This document shows positions 1-13,009 of a stretch of DNA of 64,000 nt, one piece after another; the first letter of the stretch is position 1; the number at the start of each line of letters is the position of its first letter. Source of the stretch: Imbricaverruca yamaguchii (Eukaryota > Arthropoda > Thecostraca > Neoverrucidae); NCBI GenBank assembly GCA_034440575.1, contig JAOTOL010001661.1, forward strand, positions 5,505,501 through 5,569,500, read 5' to 3'. The notes under the pieces were generated by a model. The model did not search any database and had not been told where the DNA came from. It saw nothing but the letters and a program-made list of their open reading frames with translations. The position numbers were made by a program, and so were the translations under genes.

Positions 1-160
1 TGTCCAGCCTCGGGATGCCATAGCGCACCGCCACTGATCCATCTGTCCAGCCTCGGGATGCCATAGCGCACCGCCACTGATCCATCTGTCCAGCCTCGGG
101 ATGCCATAGCGCACCGCCACTGATCCATCTGTCCAGCCTCGGGATGCCATAGCGTACCTA
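1..160. repeat. 43-bp tandem repeat
   Basis: Three complete near-identical 43-bp units and a partial fourth, each starting TGTCCAGCCTCGGGATGCCA; unit starts are at 1, 44, 87 and 130. The array is cut by the window edge, so its true length is unknown. No coding frame is supported. Confidence 0.95.
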
Positions 161-477
161 CTGGTTATTGAGGAGCGTGAAAGCATGAGCGTTGTTGAAA
201 TAGGCACTTCGGCCTCTTCTAGGCCATTTCGTGCCGTGATAGAAGAAGAAAAACGAGTATTATGGGCTACAATTCAGCTTGTAAATCTTAATAAGCGATC
301 AGTATGTCGCGAGGGCCGTGGCAAGGATGCACACAACTGTAAAATCGGTGTTACATGATGGGCACGAAGGCCGGGATGAAGCAGAATAACTAAATCGATG
401 TGTGAGGAAAGCATATCAGACGTGGAGCCACGATGGGACTTTTTCTTCGTGACGGCTGGTTTGAACTGATCATCAAG

Positions 478-690
478 CTATCGACGATTGGCTTCATGTT
501 CCGTATTTGTGTATGATTGTTGTTTTGTGTCCAATTTTGGTTTCAAAATACCGAATACTCTGTCGCATTTACGATTTACTGGCTGCACAATGCTGTAGAA
601 TTTCTGTGAGGTTTGGTAGCCTTCGGATTCCATTGCGAGTTTGTCTGCTTCTTTGTTTCCTGGGATGCCACAGTGACTCAGCACCCACAT
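478..690 (-). pseudogene. RNase H domain remnant of a non-LTR retrotransposon
   Basis: A 70-codon open stretch begins with residues close to WVLSHCGIPGNKEADKLA. This is the well-known end of the RNase H domain of LINE polyproteins (usual form WVPSHCGIPGNExAD), with the catalytic-region His and Asp present. Upstream RT and downstream zinc-knuckle parts were not found, so this is a fragment. RNase H occurs in the I, R1 and Tad-like LINE groups, not normally in CR1, so it probably comes from a different family than the CR1 copies elsewhere in the window. Confidence 0.7.
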
Positions 691-699
691 GCATTAACC

Positions 700-2290
700 T
701 TTCGCCCATCAGATGAAGTGTTTCAAGAGTTTCGTAAATGTAAATATGACCTGGTCACACAGGCACTTCCCTGAACGTCGGAGGCGCGTGTACGAGCGTT
801 GGTGACGTCATCAGAGGTGTCGTAAGCCAACAGGAATATCGGAAGTTGGTTATGCGGGTTTAGCGCGTCAAAAGCAGAAAAGTCGACTTTGTTACTTGGC
901 TGGTTGGGTGGCTTGGTTACTTGGCTGTTATTTTGAGTTACTTGGCTTTGAGGCGTCCGTAGACGCTTCTCGGTGCAGTTCCGTGTCGTGCACGTGTCTC
1001 GTGCAAGCCGCACAGGCACCGTTGTTGTTGCAAGCAGGCCGAGAAAGTGCAGGGTGAGTTTCCTCCATGTTCGTGTGTGTAATTTCATTTTCATTTAAGC
1101 TTCATTCGTTCGTTTGATTTCCGTGTCCTTAGTAGAAAGCTTGCCGGTGAGCATAAGTCAGTGTGCCATGATTAACTGTTAGTATAATTCAGCTTAAGTG
1201 TATTGGGCTTGATCTTAGTACTTGAAGTTATGTCCGGCAATGCCACTCCAACACGTAGAACCGACAGACCTTAGACAGGCGGAGACAGTAGCGCAACACG
1301 AAGGTGTCGTGGCCGCCACGGCAAACAAAGCGAGGTGTGACGCGGACGAAACAGCATCACGCAGCATCCGACGCGAAAAAGTGAGATACGATCGGATGCA
1401 AGCGTAGACGCATAGAGGTATCCGAGTGACCCGGCTATTGCCCTGCTGGCGTTACTGTTAACTAACGCATCCCCCGCTCCCCGCATCACTCGTCAGATGT
1501 CTTCATAACCTATGTCAGGTAAGTTTCTTGACGCATGACACACTGTCATATGTGGAAGGTCGGCAGAGAAATTGCTCTTACCGGTTGCATCAATTGTGCT
1601 GTCAAATTGAAGAAGTTGGCGTTGCGCTGTGGGCAGAGCAACATAAATTTGGAGAAAGCTGGTGGATCAACATAGGTGCTATGGGTAATAATTATACTTT
1701 GTTATTCTTACAGTAATTATACTCCATTTGTACGTATACTCCCCTAAGCACAAGGATGCAAAGCACATACAATATTTTTTGAAGTTCCTGATCCTTTTCA
1801 CTTTTGATTTGTTTTGTTTCCATTCATGCCTATCAATCTCAGAAGACAACACACAAATGAACACTAATTGTTAGGTTCATATGTGTCGTGAATACCATTC
1901 ATCCATACAACTTGGAACTTGAAAGGTCTGTCATAATGCCAACATATGTGCTAACCCAATCATTTCATTCTCAACCACGGATTAGGCGCGCCTTCTCCTG
2001 AGCTCCATCTGTTCTTCCGAAGTTCTCCAAACCTCCACCTGTACCAAACATCTCCAACCCACCATATTGCTGAGGTGTGTGCGAGTTTTTAGATGGGAGC
2101 TGCGAGGGAACGGCCGAGCCATCGATCACTCGCGCCGCATTATAGGCTATCGAGCAGGGCGGCCGAGGCGGCTGCGGCAGCCGTGCTCGCGCATACGTAC
2201 CGACCGCACGAGGGCCCTCGCCACCTTATGCATAAGCCGGCTGCTCCAGCTAACGACTGCCGGCGGCCAGCCAGGTCGGAGCAACGTTCC
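700..2290. other. No recognised gene
   Basis: Short open frames only, none with a recognisable domain or splice context. Nothing supportable was found on either strand. Confidence 0.6.
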
Positions 2291-2299
2291 CACTGCCTT

Positions 2300-3075
2300 C
2301 TGCAGTCGCCACCGCCACGGCACTGCTCGGACCAGCCCAACCCAGCAGTACCCGCCGCCACGGCACTGCTCGGGCCAGCCCAGCAGTAGCCACCGCCACG
2401 GCACTGCTCGGACCAGCCCAACCCAGCAGTACCCACCGCCACGGCACTGCTCGGACCAGCCCAGCAGTGTCCACGGCCACGGTACTGCTCGGACCAGCCC
2501 AGCAGTGTCCACGGCCACGGTACTGCTCGGACCAGCCCAGCAGTGTCCACCGCCACGGTACTGCTCGGACCAGCCCAGCAGTGTCCACCGCCACGGCACT
2601 GCCCGGACCAGCCCAACCCAGCAGTACCCACCGCCACGGCACTGCTCGGGCCAGCCCAGCAGTAGCCACCGCCACGGCACTGCTCGGACCAGCCCAACCC
2701 AGCAGTACTCGCCGCCACGGCACTGCCCAGACCAGCCCAGCAGTACCCACTGTCACGGCACTGCTCGGACCAGCCCAACCCAGCAGCACCCACCGCCACG
2801 GTACCGCTCGGGCCAGCCCAACCCAGCAGTACCCACCGTCACGGCACTGCTCGAACCAGCCCAACCCAGCAGTACCCACCGTCACGGCACTGCTCGGCCC
2901 AGCCCAGCAGTACCCACCGCCACGGCACTGCTCGGACCAGCCCAACCCAGCAGTACCCACCGTCACGGCACTGCTCGGACCAGCCCAACCCAGCAGTACC
3001 CACCGCCACGGCACTGCTCGGACCAGCCCAGCAGCGTCCACGGCCACGGCACTGCTCACTACTCAGCCCAGCCGT
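2300..3075. repeat. GC-rich minisatellite, ~36-45-bp units
   Basis: About 19 tandem units with core CACGGCACTGCTCGGACCAG. Units occur in a long form (with an extra AACCCAGC block, about 44 bp) and a short form lacking it (about 36 bp). The long open frames here (up to 356 codons on plus, 269 on minus) exist because stop codons are rare in the unit; all are repetitive and show no protein family. It is followed within about 65 bp by an unrelated 50-bp array. Confidence 0.93.
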
Positions 3076-3137
3076 GTCGACATGCTCCGTCGGCAGCGGC
3101 GCGCTTAACATGGCTGGATTGGGTTGGGCTGGGCTGA

Positions 3138-4730
3138 GCGAGCGGAAGGATGGATTGGTGGGTGGGAGGATGGTCTGGTTATAACCGGCCGGAAGTTGGA
3201 TGGGTTGGTGAGTGGGAGGATGGTCTGGTTATAACCGGCCGGCAGTTGGATGGGCTGGTGAGTGGGAGGATGGTCTGGTGAGTGGAAGGATGGTCTGGTG
3301 ATAACCGGCCGGCAGTTGGATGGGTTGGTGAGTGGGAGGATGGTCTGGTTATAACCGGCCGGCAGTTGGATGGGTTGGTGAGTGGGAGGATGGTCTGGTT
3401 ATAACCGGCCGGCAGTTGGGTGGGTTGGTGAGTGGAAGGATGGTCTGGCTTTAGCCGGCCGGCAGTTGGGTGCGCTGATGAGTGGGAGGATGGTCTGGTT
3501 ATAACCGGCCGGCAGTTGGGTGCGGTGATGAGTGGGAGGATGGTCTGGTTATAACCGGCCGGCAGTTGGGTGGGTTGGTGAGTGGGAGGATGGTCTGGCT
3601 ATGACCGGCCGGTGGTTGGATGGGCTGGTGAGTGGGAGGATGGTCTGGTTATAACCGGCCGGCAGTTGGATGGGCTGGTGAGTGTGGAGGATGGTCTGGT
3701 TATAACCGGCCGGTGGTTGGATGGGCTGGTGAGTGGGAGGATGGTCTGGTTATAACCGGCCGGCAGTTGGATGGGTTGGTGAGTGGAAGGATGGTCTGGC
3801 TATAACCGGCCGGCAGTTGGATGGGTTGGTGAGTGGAAGGATGGGTTGGTGAGTGGGAGGATGGTCTGGTTATAACCGGCGGGCAGTTGGATGGGTTGGT
3901 GAGTGGGAGGATGGTCTGGTTATAACCGGCCGGCAGTTGGATGGGTTGGTGAGTGGGAGGATGGTCTGGTTATAACCGGCGGGCAGTTGGATGGGTTGGT
4001 GAGTGGGAGGATGGTCTGGTTATAACCGGCGGGCAGTTGGATGGGTTGGTGAGTGGGAGGATGGTCTTGGTGAGTGGAAGGATGGTCTGGTTATAACCGG
4101 CCGGCAGTTGGGTGGGCTGGTGAGTGGGAGGATGGTCTGGTTATAACCGGCGGGCAGTTGGATGGGTTGGTGAGTGGGAGGATGGTCTGGCTATGGCAGG
4201 CCGGAAGTTGGATAGGTTGGTGAGTGGGAGGATGGTCTGGTTATAACCGGCGGGCAGTTGGGTGGGTTGGTGAGTGGAAGGATGGTCTGGTTATAACCGG
4301 CGGGCAGTTGGATGGGTTGGTGAGTGGGAGGATGGTCTGGTTATAACCGGCGGGCAGTTGGATGGGTTGGTGAGTGGGAGGATGGTCTGGTTATAACCGG
4401 CGGGCAGTTGGGTGGGCTGATGAGTGGGAGGATGGTCTGGCTATAGCCGGCCGGCAGTTGGATGGGTTGGTGAGTGGGAGGATGGTCTGGTTATAACCGG
4501 CGGGCAGTTGGGTGGGTTGGTGAGTGGGAGGATGGTCTGGTTATATATGGCCGGCCGGTGGTTGTAGTGTGAGTGGAGGTAGTGTACGGCGGGCAGTTGG
4601 ATGGGCTGATGAGTGGGAGGATGGTCTGGTTATAACCGGCGGGCAGTTGGGTGGGCTGATGAGTGGGAGGATGGTCTGGCTTTAGCCGGCCGGCAGTTGG
4701 GTGGGCTGATGTGTGGGAGGATTGGATGGC
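3138..4730. repeat. 50-bp minisatellite array
   Basis: About 31 units of 50 bp reading GGATGGTCTGGTTATAACCG, then GCCGGCAGTTGGATGGGTTG, then GTGAGTGGGA. Variants include a CCGGCCGG to CCGGCGGG change, single-base indels (for example near 3684) and some truncated units (near 3275, 3835 and 4065). Units with the self-complementary CCGGCCGG core dominate the left part; the GGCGGG variant clusters to the right, as expected for local homogenisation. Confidence 0.95.
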
Positions 4731-4739
4731 AGGTAGAGT

Positions 4740-7700
4740 TTTGGTCTCATCGGCAGACTGCCGGGCGGGTGTCAGCAATGGTGTTGCATCGGAGCGTGAA
4801 GATTCAGTCTCAGCATAAATTGCAGAACCTGTCAGCCACTGTTCCATCAATTCCAGCCGACTTCAGATGGCTCCATTACGCTCGCATACAGAGGTACAAG
4901 GACATACAGCTGCAACTGGACACTGACTATCGTCACTGACAATCGGCGCGCCTTTATTTAATCATGGATGACAAGCATGCAGGGTAAACATGATCATGGC
5001 ATACGGATGTTCCTTCTAACTTTGGAACAATGCCGTCAGCACCTTCCGCTTCCAGGTGGAGTCCAGCCACAGCGGAGCAAGGACAACTTTCAAGCAAGTG
5101 GGTAAGACCGCTAACTGTCCCGTCTCTCTCCGTTTCCACATAGCGTAAATAAATGACAGTGATGTCGGAAACATGGGCTCTGGAGCACCAAACTCATCTG
5201 TTTATATTTTACGATCCAAATGTTCAGTTGAGCTGCTCGAAACCACAGCCTCTGCGCTTCTTATGCTTCTATGCTCCTGTCTAATCCAAGCACAAGCAAC
5301 CGACACTCCCCCTCATACCTCCCCGTTGTACAGACAAAAAACAACGGTTTTTTCGCGGCAATATCATTGCAGGCTATTATGCGGGTCTCATACTGCTACT
5401 TTACGCGTTGACATTCGACCGTACCAAGCAATGGCTCAATGGTCATTGGTATGGCAGGAAGCTATTGACGGCCATTACCATTGGGAAAACATTATATTCA
5501 GTAGCTGACAATCAGACCCTCAATGGAGATGATCGCTCCAGTATATAGGACGGAGGAAGAAAAACCATGCTTGCTGTTTGTAATACACAGTGTTATGCGA
5601 CAGCTGTACAATCTTTTCAAAGACAATCACATCTTTGTTGTTGCTTCGTTTCTCGTAGTGGAGATGCTGAGCAACTTTTGTCGAGTTTTTTTCTGTGCCT
5701 GAAGTAATTCGAATTTCCGAACCATTCTCCGATCGCTACCGACGCAACGAGTGTGTGTCCCTGACAATGATCTAGGGTCGAACATAGGAATACAGTTTCA
5801 CAATTTATATAATCTGAAGTCTTTCCTGGACATTGAAGGCCAATTCAACTTCCTATCTAGATACAACTAACACATCTGTAAGGTCAGATCAGAAAGGCAG
5901 GTGAGCCATTCGTCGGGCACGTCGTAGGCCATAGTAGCATGGACCGCGCCGGAGACCGGTCCGAAGGACCCGTGACAGGACCGTTGGGCGAGCCCATCCA
6001 CGCGATTCAGATGTCGTCGGATAAAAAACTTAGAAACTTCAAGAAGATGCCGCATGTTCCCGAATCTTGACAGTTTCCGTGTGGGGTTGTGGGGTTGGAA
6101 CCCACGGAATCATACACAAGGTGGAGTTCGGACACAGGCACCTCAGCGATGGGAACGCTCATGTTTTGGGTAACCGTTTTCGTTACGCCCACTATTTATT
6201 TACTCACTTGACAAAGCAGTAATTTCCACCCATCCTCCACAGTTAATACCAGAATACCAGGTGTATTCCACCACACCTATAGGTTACTATCACAGAACCG
6301 CATCCTGGTAGTTCACAGCCCACCAGGTCATGAACTGTTGTCCTCACGGGTGACAACCAGCTCGATAGCATCGTACAACATGCCTTTTCAAATGGGAAAA
6401 GTGGAGCTCCTATTCTCGAACACACTAGCTAGTTCTGAAATTTCTTGACATGTTGGACACTTTTTTTCTCGATTTAGGAGCGGAAGAATACGTTCCAGGT
6501 GGTCTCTGATATTCACAGCCACTGCTGACCGCCGTAGGTTGCATAAAAGGACCATAATGATAACGGCAGTGGGGATGCCCATGTTTCAGATGGCCATTGC
6601 ATTGGAAGAGTCCAGTCAAGATGCAATAAAATTAAGGTAAGGATGCAATGCAATAAAGGGACAAACTTAAATAGTACTGGCTTAATTGCGGTGAAGCAAA
6701 CGAATGACAGAGTTGAGAAATAAGAGGTAAAGAGAGTGAGAAAGAGAGCGAGAGGAATGTAAGAAGAGATATAGAAGAAGGAATGAGATTGTAGGAGAGA
6801 GAAAGGGAAAATATAAATCGATGATCGACAAACCCATCCAGCCCGACAGCAGTCCAGCACTTTGCAAATGGCGTATCTAATTTGCGGGGAAATCAGATCA
6901 GATCCGAACGTTTTTTTAGCCACAAATATGGTGATTGGCATTCAGAAATTACTTGAAAATTCGGCTTGACTAAAACACACATTTTTTACTTTTCAACGAA
7001 AGTATGCACGGTGTGAAAAAAGAAGATATTCATGCAGTCGGAAGTTGAACAGCTGATGTCATATACCAGTGACAAAAATGGCTATGTTCACACTGGCTAG
7101 AGCAATAGAGGAGGTTATTGATTGTATCGCTACTATACATGTATCGTGAGCGGGCGATAACTTTATGAATAATGCCATGCTGATGCGCTTCATTGTGCAT
7201 CTTGACGTAAGCAAAGGTCTTTTTGTAACTAGGCGGCAAAAAGTATTTCCCGACATCAGCACCTGAACAAATTGCATGAATACGTAGCAGTATTCAGAGA
7301 CAAGAACAAGATCTGTTTAACCTTTTCAAAAAGTTAGTACTAGCTTTAAGCATCACGTTCCTATGCCCAGTAGGTCCCTTTCCGCTTAGATGGATACTGT
7401 GCAGTTAGACAACCGTTCAACCACAACATAAAGCACTTTTCATTGAGATTATGGTTTGGGGCGACAAGCCTGAGAGAGCTGTTGTGTTCTCGGCTTGGTT
7501 CCCTATGATTTGCATTGGTGTTTGCTCATTATGTGCTGTCTTATATCTGCTCCAATGAATGCGTCCAACTCATCAAGATCATATCGAGATGTCACATCTC
7601 TCACCGCTGAATCTTTTGTGATATCTCCAAACGGAGCACATGAAATTGCGGCTTGACAAACAGTCATTGGATAAATGAGATGAACAAAGATGAATACACT

Positions 7701-8330
7701 TACGGTGTACCAGAGTACCGCGGTTCGAGCTATCGCTGTGGGGCCGCAACACCAAGGTCTTCGCATTCATGGTTTCCAATGCTTTCGAAGGTGAACGAAT
7801 CGCAGTTAGATAAATTATGCAGAACTGCAAGACTAGTTATCGCCGCCACGGGATAGATTCACTTTCCTTTTCCTATCGCGGAATGAAGACTGAAATGTCT
7901 CACGTAGGTACTGGTCTTCTCATACCATCAAATCAACTTCCTGAGTTGAACGTCCTATTCTGCATTGTACTGTCGATAAACGTTTGACAAGACGGCCATT
8001 TCGCACGATGTTTACGTATCATACCGTTCGTAGATACTGAAAGTACAAATGCCGACCTATATTTCGATGTTGAACGATATTTCAGGTTCCAGTTTACGCT
8101 GATTATTTACCAACAAAACAGCGCTGATTTTGGTATCTTTGCATCCCTTGGTCACTGCCTCATGCAAAGTCAAATTATGTTTGTGGGACAAATCTTGGGG
8201 TCGGTAGAGCTCAATTCAAATTCAAATTAAAAGTTCGTAGGGTAAAATTTCTAGTTGTTGGGGCCCAGGCCTCACGAAAAGCATAGGACTCTCCGCTCCT
8301 GAGAAGCAACATTCCGTGTAGCTTCCACAC
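4740..8330. other. No recognised gene
   Basis: Unique, moderately AT-rich DNA with short unsupported frames. Several minus-strand frames at 5.87-6.9 kb were inspected; none shows a family motif. Confidence 0.55.
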
Positions 8331-8334
8331 GGAA

Positions 8335-8425
8335 TGTGACGAATAATTACCTGATCATCCAGGCCGTTGCGAATAGTCACCTGATTATCCAGGCTATTAC
8401 AGACAGTTACCTGATTATCCAGGCA
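8335..8425. repeat. Three ~30-bp direct repeats
   Basis: Three adjacent diverged units each contain ACCTGATYATCCAGGC. Just left of them, 8309-8319 and 8327-8337 form a perfect 11-bp inverted repeat (ACATTCCGTGT / ACACGGAATGT) with a 7-bp loop. Confidence 0.75.
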
Positions 8426-8859
8426 GACCCCCATGCTCGTGATAATTCGTTCGAATGGGAGCTACCAGCGTGGTGGGGATGTCTGGGGAGGTGGATGGCA
8501 ACGTTGCGTAGTATTCTCGCGCCACTTTGTGCCGCTGTCGGAGGAATTAGGCCATAAAATTAATGTTTCAACTTATTTGATTAATTCGGGTGATATGCCG
8601 GTAAATCCTGGCGCGGATTGGAGCCGGCGAGGGCCTCAGGTGCTGTTATTGGTTTACTGTTAAACCGTGATGAATAGGCCACTGGCGGCCGGACGCGATG
8701 ATACAAATGCTGCCAGATGAGAACGGTGTGGGCGGCCCGCTGGCCCGCCGCGGCCGCACGTTATCCGTGTGGCCATAAGCCGCTGACGGGCTGGGCGCAC
8801 ATCCGGCTCGTTCTCCGGACATGCCAGACGGCGAACCGCCGCCGCAACAAGATCAGTCT

Positions 8860-9995
8860 CCTGGTGCCACCAGGATGAAGTGTAGGGTGTGTTTGGGACC
8901 GCACTGGATCAGTCTCCTGGTACCACCAGGAGGCAGTATACGGATGGTGGGGGACCGCACCAGATCAGTCTCCTGGTGCCACCAGGAGGCAGTGTGGGGT
9001 GTGTTGGGGACCGCACTAGATCAGTCTCCTGATACCACCAGGAGGCCGTGTGGGGAGGATGGGGGACCGCACTAGGATCAGTCTCCTGGTGTCATCAGGA
9101 GGTCATGTGGGGAGGGTGGGGGACCGCACTAGATCAGTCTCCTGGTACCACCAGGAGGCAGTACGGAGAGGACGGGGACCGCACCAGATCGGTCACCTGG
9201 TACCACCAGGAGGCAGTATGCGGAGTGTGGGGGACCGCACCAGATCAGTCCCTGGTGCCACCAGGAGGCAGCATAGGGAGGGTGGGGGACCGCACCAGAT
9301 CAGTCTCCTGGTGCCACCAGGATGAAGTGTAGGGTGTGTTTGGGACCGCACTGGATCAGTCTCCTGGTACCACCAGGAGGCAGTATACGGATGGTGGGGG
9401 ACCGCATCAGATCACTCTCCTGGTGTCACCAGGTGGTCATGTGGGGAGGGTGGGGGACCGCACCAGATCAGTCCCCAGGTGTCACCAGAAGGCCGTGTGG
9501 GGAGGATGGGGGACCGCACTAGATCAGTCTCCTGGTGTCATCAGGAGGTCATGTGGGGAGGGTGGGGGACCCCACCAGATCAGTTACCTGGTACCACCAG
9601 GAGGCAGTACGGAGAGGACGGGGACCGCACCAGATCGGTCTCCTGGTACCACCAGGAGGCAGTATGCGGAGTGTGGGGGACCGCACCAGATCAGTCTCCT
9701 GGTGCCACCAGGAGGCAGCATAGGGAGGGTGGGGGACCGCACCAGATATGTGTCCTGGTGCCGCCAGGAGGCAGTATACGGAGTGTGGGGGACCGCATCG
9801 GATCAGTCTCCTGGTGTCACCAGGAGGTCATGTGGGGCGGGTGGGGGACCGCACCAGATCAGTTTCCTGGTGCCACCAAGAGGCAGTATGCGGAGTGTGG
9901 GGGACCGCATCAGATCACTCTCCTGGTGTCACCAGGTGGTCATGTGGGGAGGGTGGGGGACCGCACCAGATCAGTCTCCTGGTGCCACTAGGCGG
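8860..9995. repeat. 56-57-bp minisatellite with a hairpin in each unit
   Basis: About 20 tandem units of 56-57 bp starting GACCGCACCAGATCAGTCTC. Each carries the self-complementary core CTCCTGGT-N3-ACCAGGAG, where N3 is usually GCC or ACC. Several units differ at the same few sites. The open frames across the array in several registers are by-products of the repeat. Confidence 0.94.
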
Positions 9996-10213
9996 CAGTA
10001 TGGAGATGGCTGGGCACACCAACCGGGTGTGTTGGTTTTAGCCGATCTGAATGAGCATCAACATGTTCGCCCAGCGTCTCTATTGACAGCCTGAAGACTG
10101 TCAGTCTTCTCTCAAGGTGGTACGCAACAGAAAGCAGCCACATCGATGAGGGCTCCTGATACCATGTGGTGCCTACCAGGAAGCCTCGTCGGTATGTAAC
10201 TCGTGATGTGCCC

Positions 10214-10214
<1 letters not shown>

Positions 10215-10303
<89 letters not shown>
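10215..10303. repeat. (TA)n microsatellite
   Basis: An uninterrupted alternating TA tract of about 89 bp. Confidence 0.97.
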
Positions 10304-10306
<3 letters not shown>

Positions 10307-10689
10307 ATATAGATTGAGAGAGCTGATGTAGCCTTTATCGGGGCGTGCATTTACGATGAGATCATCATATATCCTCCATGGTAGAACACAACTGCCCTGT
10401 GTATGCAAAATGCAAGATAGTCCTGCCCTTCGCCGCAGCAGGTTTTCCGAAGGAAGTGTAAGTCTCCACGGGAGCGAAGACCGAAGGTGAGAAACTCTCG
10501 CCCGTTTGCATTTACAGACGGTCCACATTTCTTGGCTGTTTGTTTGAGACATACACACGCCGACCGGGTGGCACGCCAGCAGCTGTTGCCGCCGTTCCGG
10601 TTGGCCTGTTCGGAGCCCCGTGTAACTGCGACGCGTGGGGGCAGGGAGCCCGCATCCCGGCACAATTAACGTCGCCATCGGCGCCCTGT

Positions 10690-11140
10690 TTGTGTGTACA
10701 GCGCTGTCGATACACACCGCCCACCAGCAGATGCTGTGAGTGCTGCTGGTCGCCGTCACCGATGCTGTTTGTGTGTACAGCGCTGTCGAGACATGCGGCC
10801 CACCAGCAGATGCTGTGAGTGCTGCTGGTCGCCGTCACCGATGCTGTTTGTGTGTACAGCGCTGTCGAGACATGCGGCCCACCAGCAGATGCTGTGAGTG
10901 CTGCTGGTCGCCGTCACCGATGCTGTTTGTGTGTACAGCGCTGTCGAGACATGCGGCCCACCAGCAGATGATGTGAGTGCTGCTGGTCGCCGTCACCGAT
11001 GCTGTTTGTGTGTACAGCGCTGTCGATACACACCGCCCACCAGCAGATGCTGTGAGTGCTGCTGGTCGCCGTCACCGATGCTGTTTGTGTGTACAGCGCT
11101 GTCGAGACATGCGGCCCACCAGCAGATGATCTGAGCGCTG
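10690..11140. repeat. 79-bp tandem repeat
   Basis: Five to six units of 79 bp containing ACCAGCAGATGCTGTGAGTG and TGTTTGTGTGTACAGCGCTG. Units differ mainly by CGATACACACCG versus CGAGACATGCGG, the two versions being interspersed. Each unit has an inverted CCAGCAG...CTGCTGG pair. Confidence 0.94.
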
Positions 11141-11149
11141 CTGGTTGTC

Positions 11150-12370
11150 GTCGAGGCCAAAGCGTACTAGCGCATGATGGTTAGAAGTTGCGAGAGTGCT
11201 CAAAAGATGCAGACGAAGTAGGTATGGTAATTTGAAAGCAAATTAAGGAGATAAAAAATGCATTCGGAAACATCTACTGTATTTAATCAAATTGACTTAG
11301 AATACAAATTCGAATCTAGACAAATTCGATTAGAAAGCATCTAGCAAAATGAACGCTCAATAGGATAGCTTTCCAACCTTTTGCTTCGTCTAACACTTCG
11401 CGGAGGGAACTCTAACTGTGGGTGGTATTGCTCTCTGTTCGCCAGGAGCGGTGCGGGGCATGTAAAAACAGGTAAGCAACACAGAATGGGTAGATCCGCT
11501 TCAATAATATATAGCCTCCACTGCGCTTTCCAGTTCAGTCGATGGGTTTATTTATTGTAGGCAAACTAGATTATGTAGACGATCCAATTTGGTCCTCGCA
11601 TTAATTGAGCATAGTCTGTGTAAATACTCCATCATCTCTCTAGAGAACCCCTGGTGAAGCCCGCCAACGAACATCTCAGCTTCCTTCTCACAAAACCTTG
11701 GAAACGGCCCTGAATGGACATTGCCACCCATACATCCACACAAATTCCCGGTGACGTCATATTTCTTAAATACTTATGGGATATCTAAACTCATTTTTCA
11801 CTTCACAAATGTCTGTTGAACATAACACTTCATCCACGCCTTAGAAAATAATCTTTACCTTGCCGACTCTTGAAAACCGCACCTGCTGTTCGCGCTCTTG
11901 GCGCCAGCGCATTTCAAACACATCCGCAGTCGTGCACGAACCTCCAAGCCAGTCCGTTCCCTCCTTTATTCCATTCGTATCCCTTCTTACCCTAGCTTAA
12001 TTTGAGAGTGGCGAATGCCCAAAATTTGCCAACGTCTACATTTCCATCCACTTCTACATATTCGCCTTCGTCTACTGGATTGGTTTAAACCAACTTCTAC
12101 TGCAGCAAGGTGGGTCCTCCACTTCTGCGCTTCTTCCTTGAAGGAATTAACGGCATTCAATGTTGAAATAATTACCTCATAATGTCCTACATTGATGTGG
12201 CGGTCTACCGGCTTCGTAAAGTTGTAAATATATTTTAATATGAACTTTAATCGTAGTCAGGTAATATCAAGGTTTCGAATTATGCTTCGAGTATTTTGAA
12301 TAATCTGAGCTCACATTACCAACGAGCAGCAGCAGCAGACCATCAGTCAAAACTGCCCAGTATGCGTTGA
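11150..12370. other. No recognised gene
   Basis: A minus-strand open frame at 11552-11743 reads plausibly (FCEKEAEMFVGGLHQGFSRE) but has no neighbours, splice context or recognised family. Nothing else is supportable. Confidence 0.5.
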
Positions 12371-12379
12371 GCAGCATAC

Positions 12380-13000
12380 CGGCCTACAAGTAGTTATCAT
12401 CCAACAGGGCTATCCAACAGAGTGGCCTACGGAGACCGACCGTCAAACAGCGACCGTCCAACAGACCGACCCAGAGACCGGCTATCAAGCAGAGACCGAC
12501 CTGGAGACCGGCCATTCAGCAGACACTGGTCTATGGAGACCAATCTCCAGCAGAAGACACTCGGAGGGGGGGGGCTGTGGTAGCCCACTTGACAAAGCAT
12601 TCATGTCCTGGTTGCAAGATCGTGAGCTTGAATCCCATAACAGAAACGATTGTCGAGCCGGCCCATGACCCAAGCAGCGTCAGACGCAGGAATGTTATGT
12701 GACTTCGCAGTCGAATGCGTGGCAAGAGAACCAATGAACCTTTTTTTTCGGAAGCCGTCCGGCAGAGACCGAACAGCGAGAGATCCAGCCATAGAGACCG
12801 ATCATCGAACAGAGATTGGCCTATACAAACGGACCTTCCAGTAGGGACCAGGCCCCAACAGAAATAATCAAGTAGAGACCAGCCTTCTACCGCAGACCAT
12901 CCAGCATAGACCAGCCTTCCAACAGAGACCATCAAGTAGAGACCAGGATTCCAACAAGGACCTTCCAGTAGAGACCGACCAAGGGAAACCGTCCAGTAGA
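12380..13000. repeat. Degenerate ~20-25-bp tandem repeat, split by a SINE
   Basis: Many diverged copies of a phrase close to CCGTCCAACAGAGACCGACC from 12400 to 12560 and again from 12757 to about 13000. The interruption coincides with a tRNA-derived SINE, so the repeat predates that insertion. Confidence 0.75.
12566..12755 (+). mobile_element. tRNA-derived SINE
   Basis: A tRNA-like head begins GGGGCTGTGGTAGCCCACTT (A-box region) and is followed about 40 bp later by GAGCTTGAATCCC (B-box region). An unrelated body of about 110 bp and a T-rich stretch follow. Repeats of the same degenerate array lie on both sides, which marks it as an insertion. No exact target duplication was fixed. Confidence 0.65.
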
Positions 13001-13009
13001 CCATTCGTA

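Noticed and set aside
2067..3137. 356-codon open frame (and 219-269-codon frames on the opposite strand)
   Set aside because: They lie across the ~44-bp minisatellite. Length comes from a stop-poor GC-rich unit; the predicted proteins are pure repeats in several frames with no family signature.
1986..4951. GGCGCGCC near both ends of the first two minisatellites as terminal repeats
   Set aside because: Only the 8-bp palindrome is shared; flanks do not extend and no target duplication is visible.
5867..6055. Minus frame with GLAQRSCHGSFGPVSGAV as an exon
   Set aside because: No acceptor/donor pair in a consistent phase and no recognised family.
9336..10094. 252-codon open frame
   Set aside because: Runs through the 56-bp array; neighbouring frames are equally open and repetitive.
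8860..11140. CRISPR-like regular spacing of repeats
   Set aside because: Units are contiguous tandem repeats without unique spacers, in a eukaryotic context.
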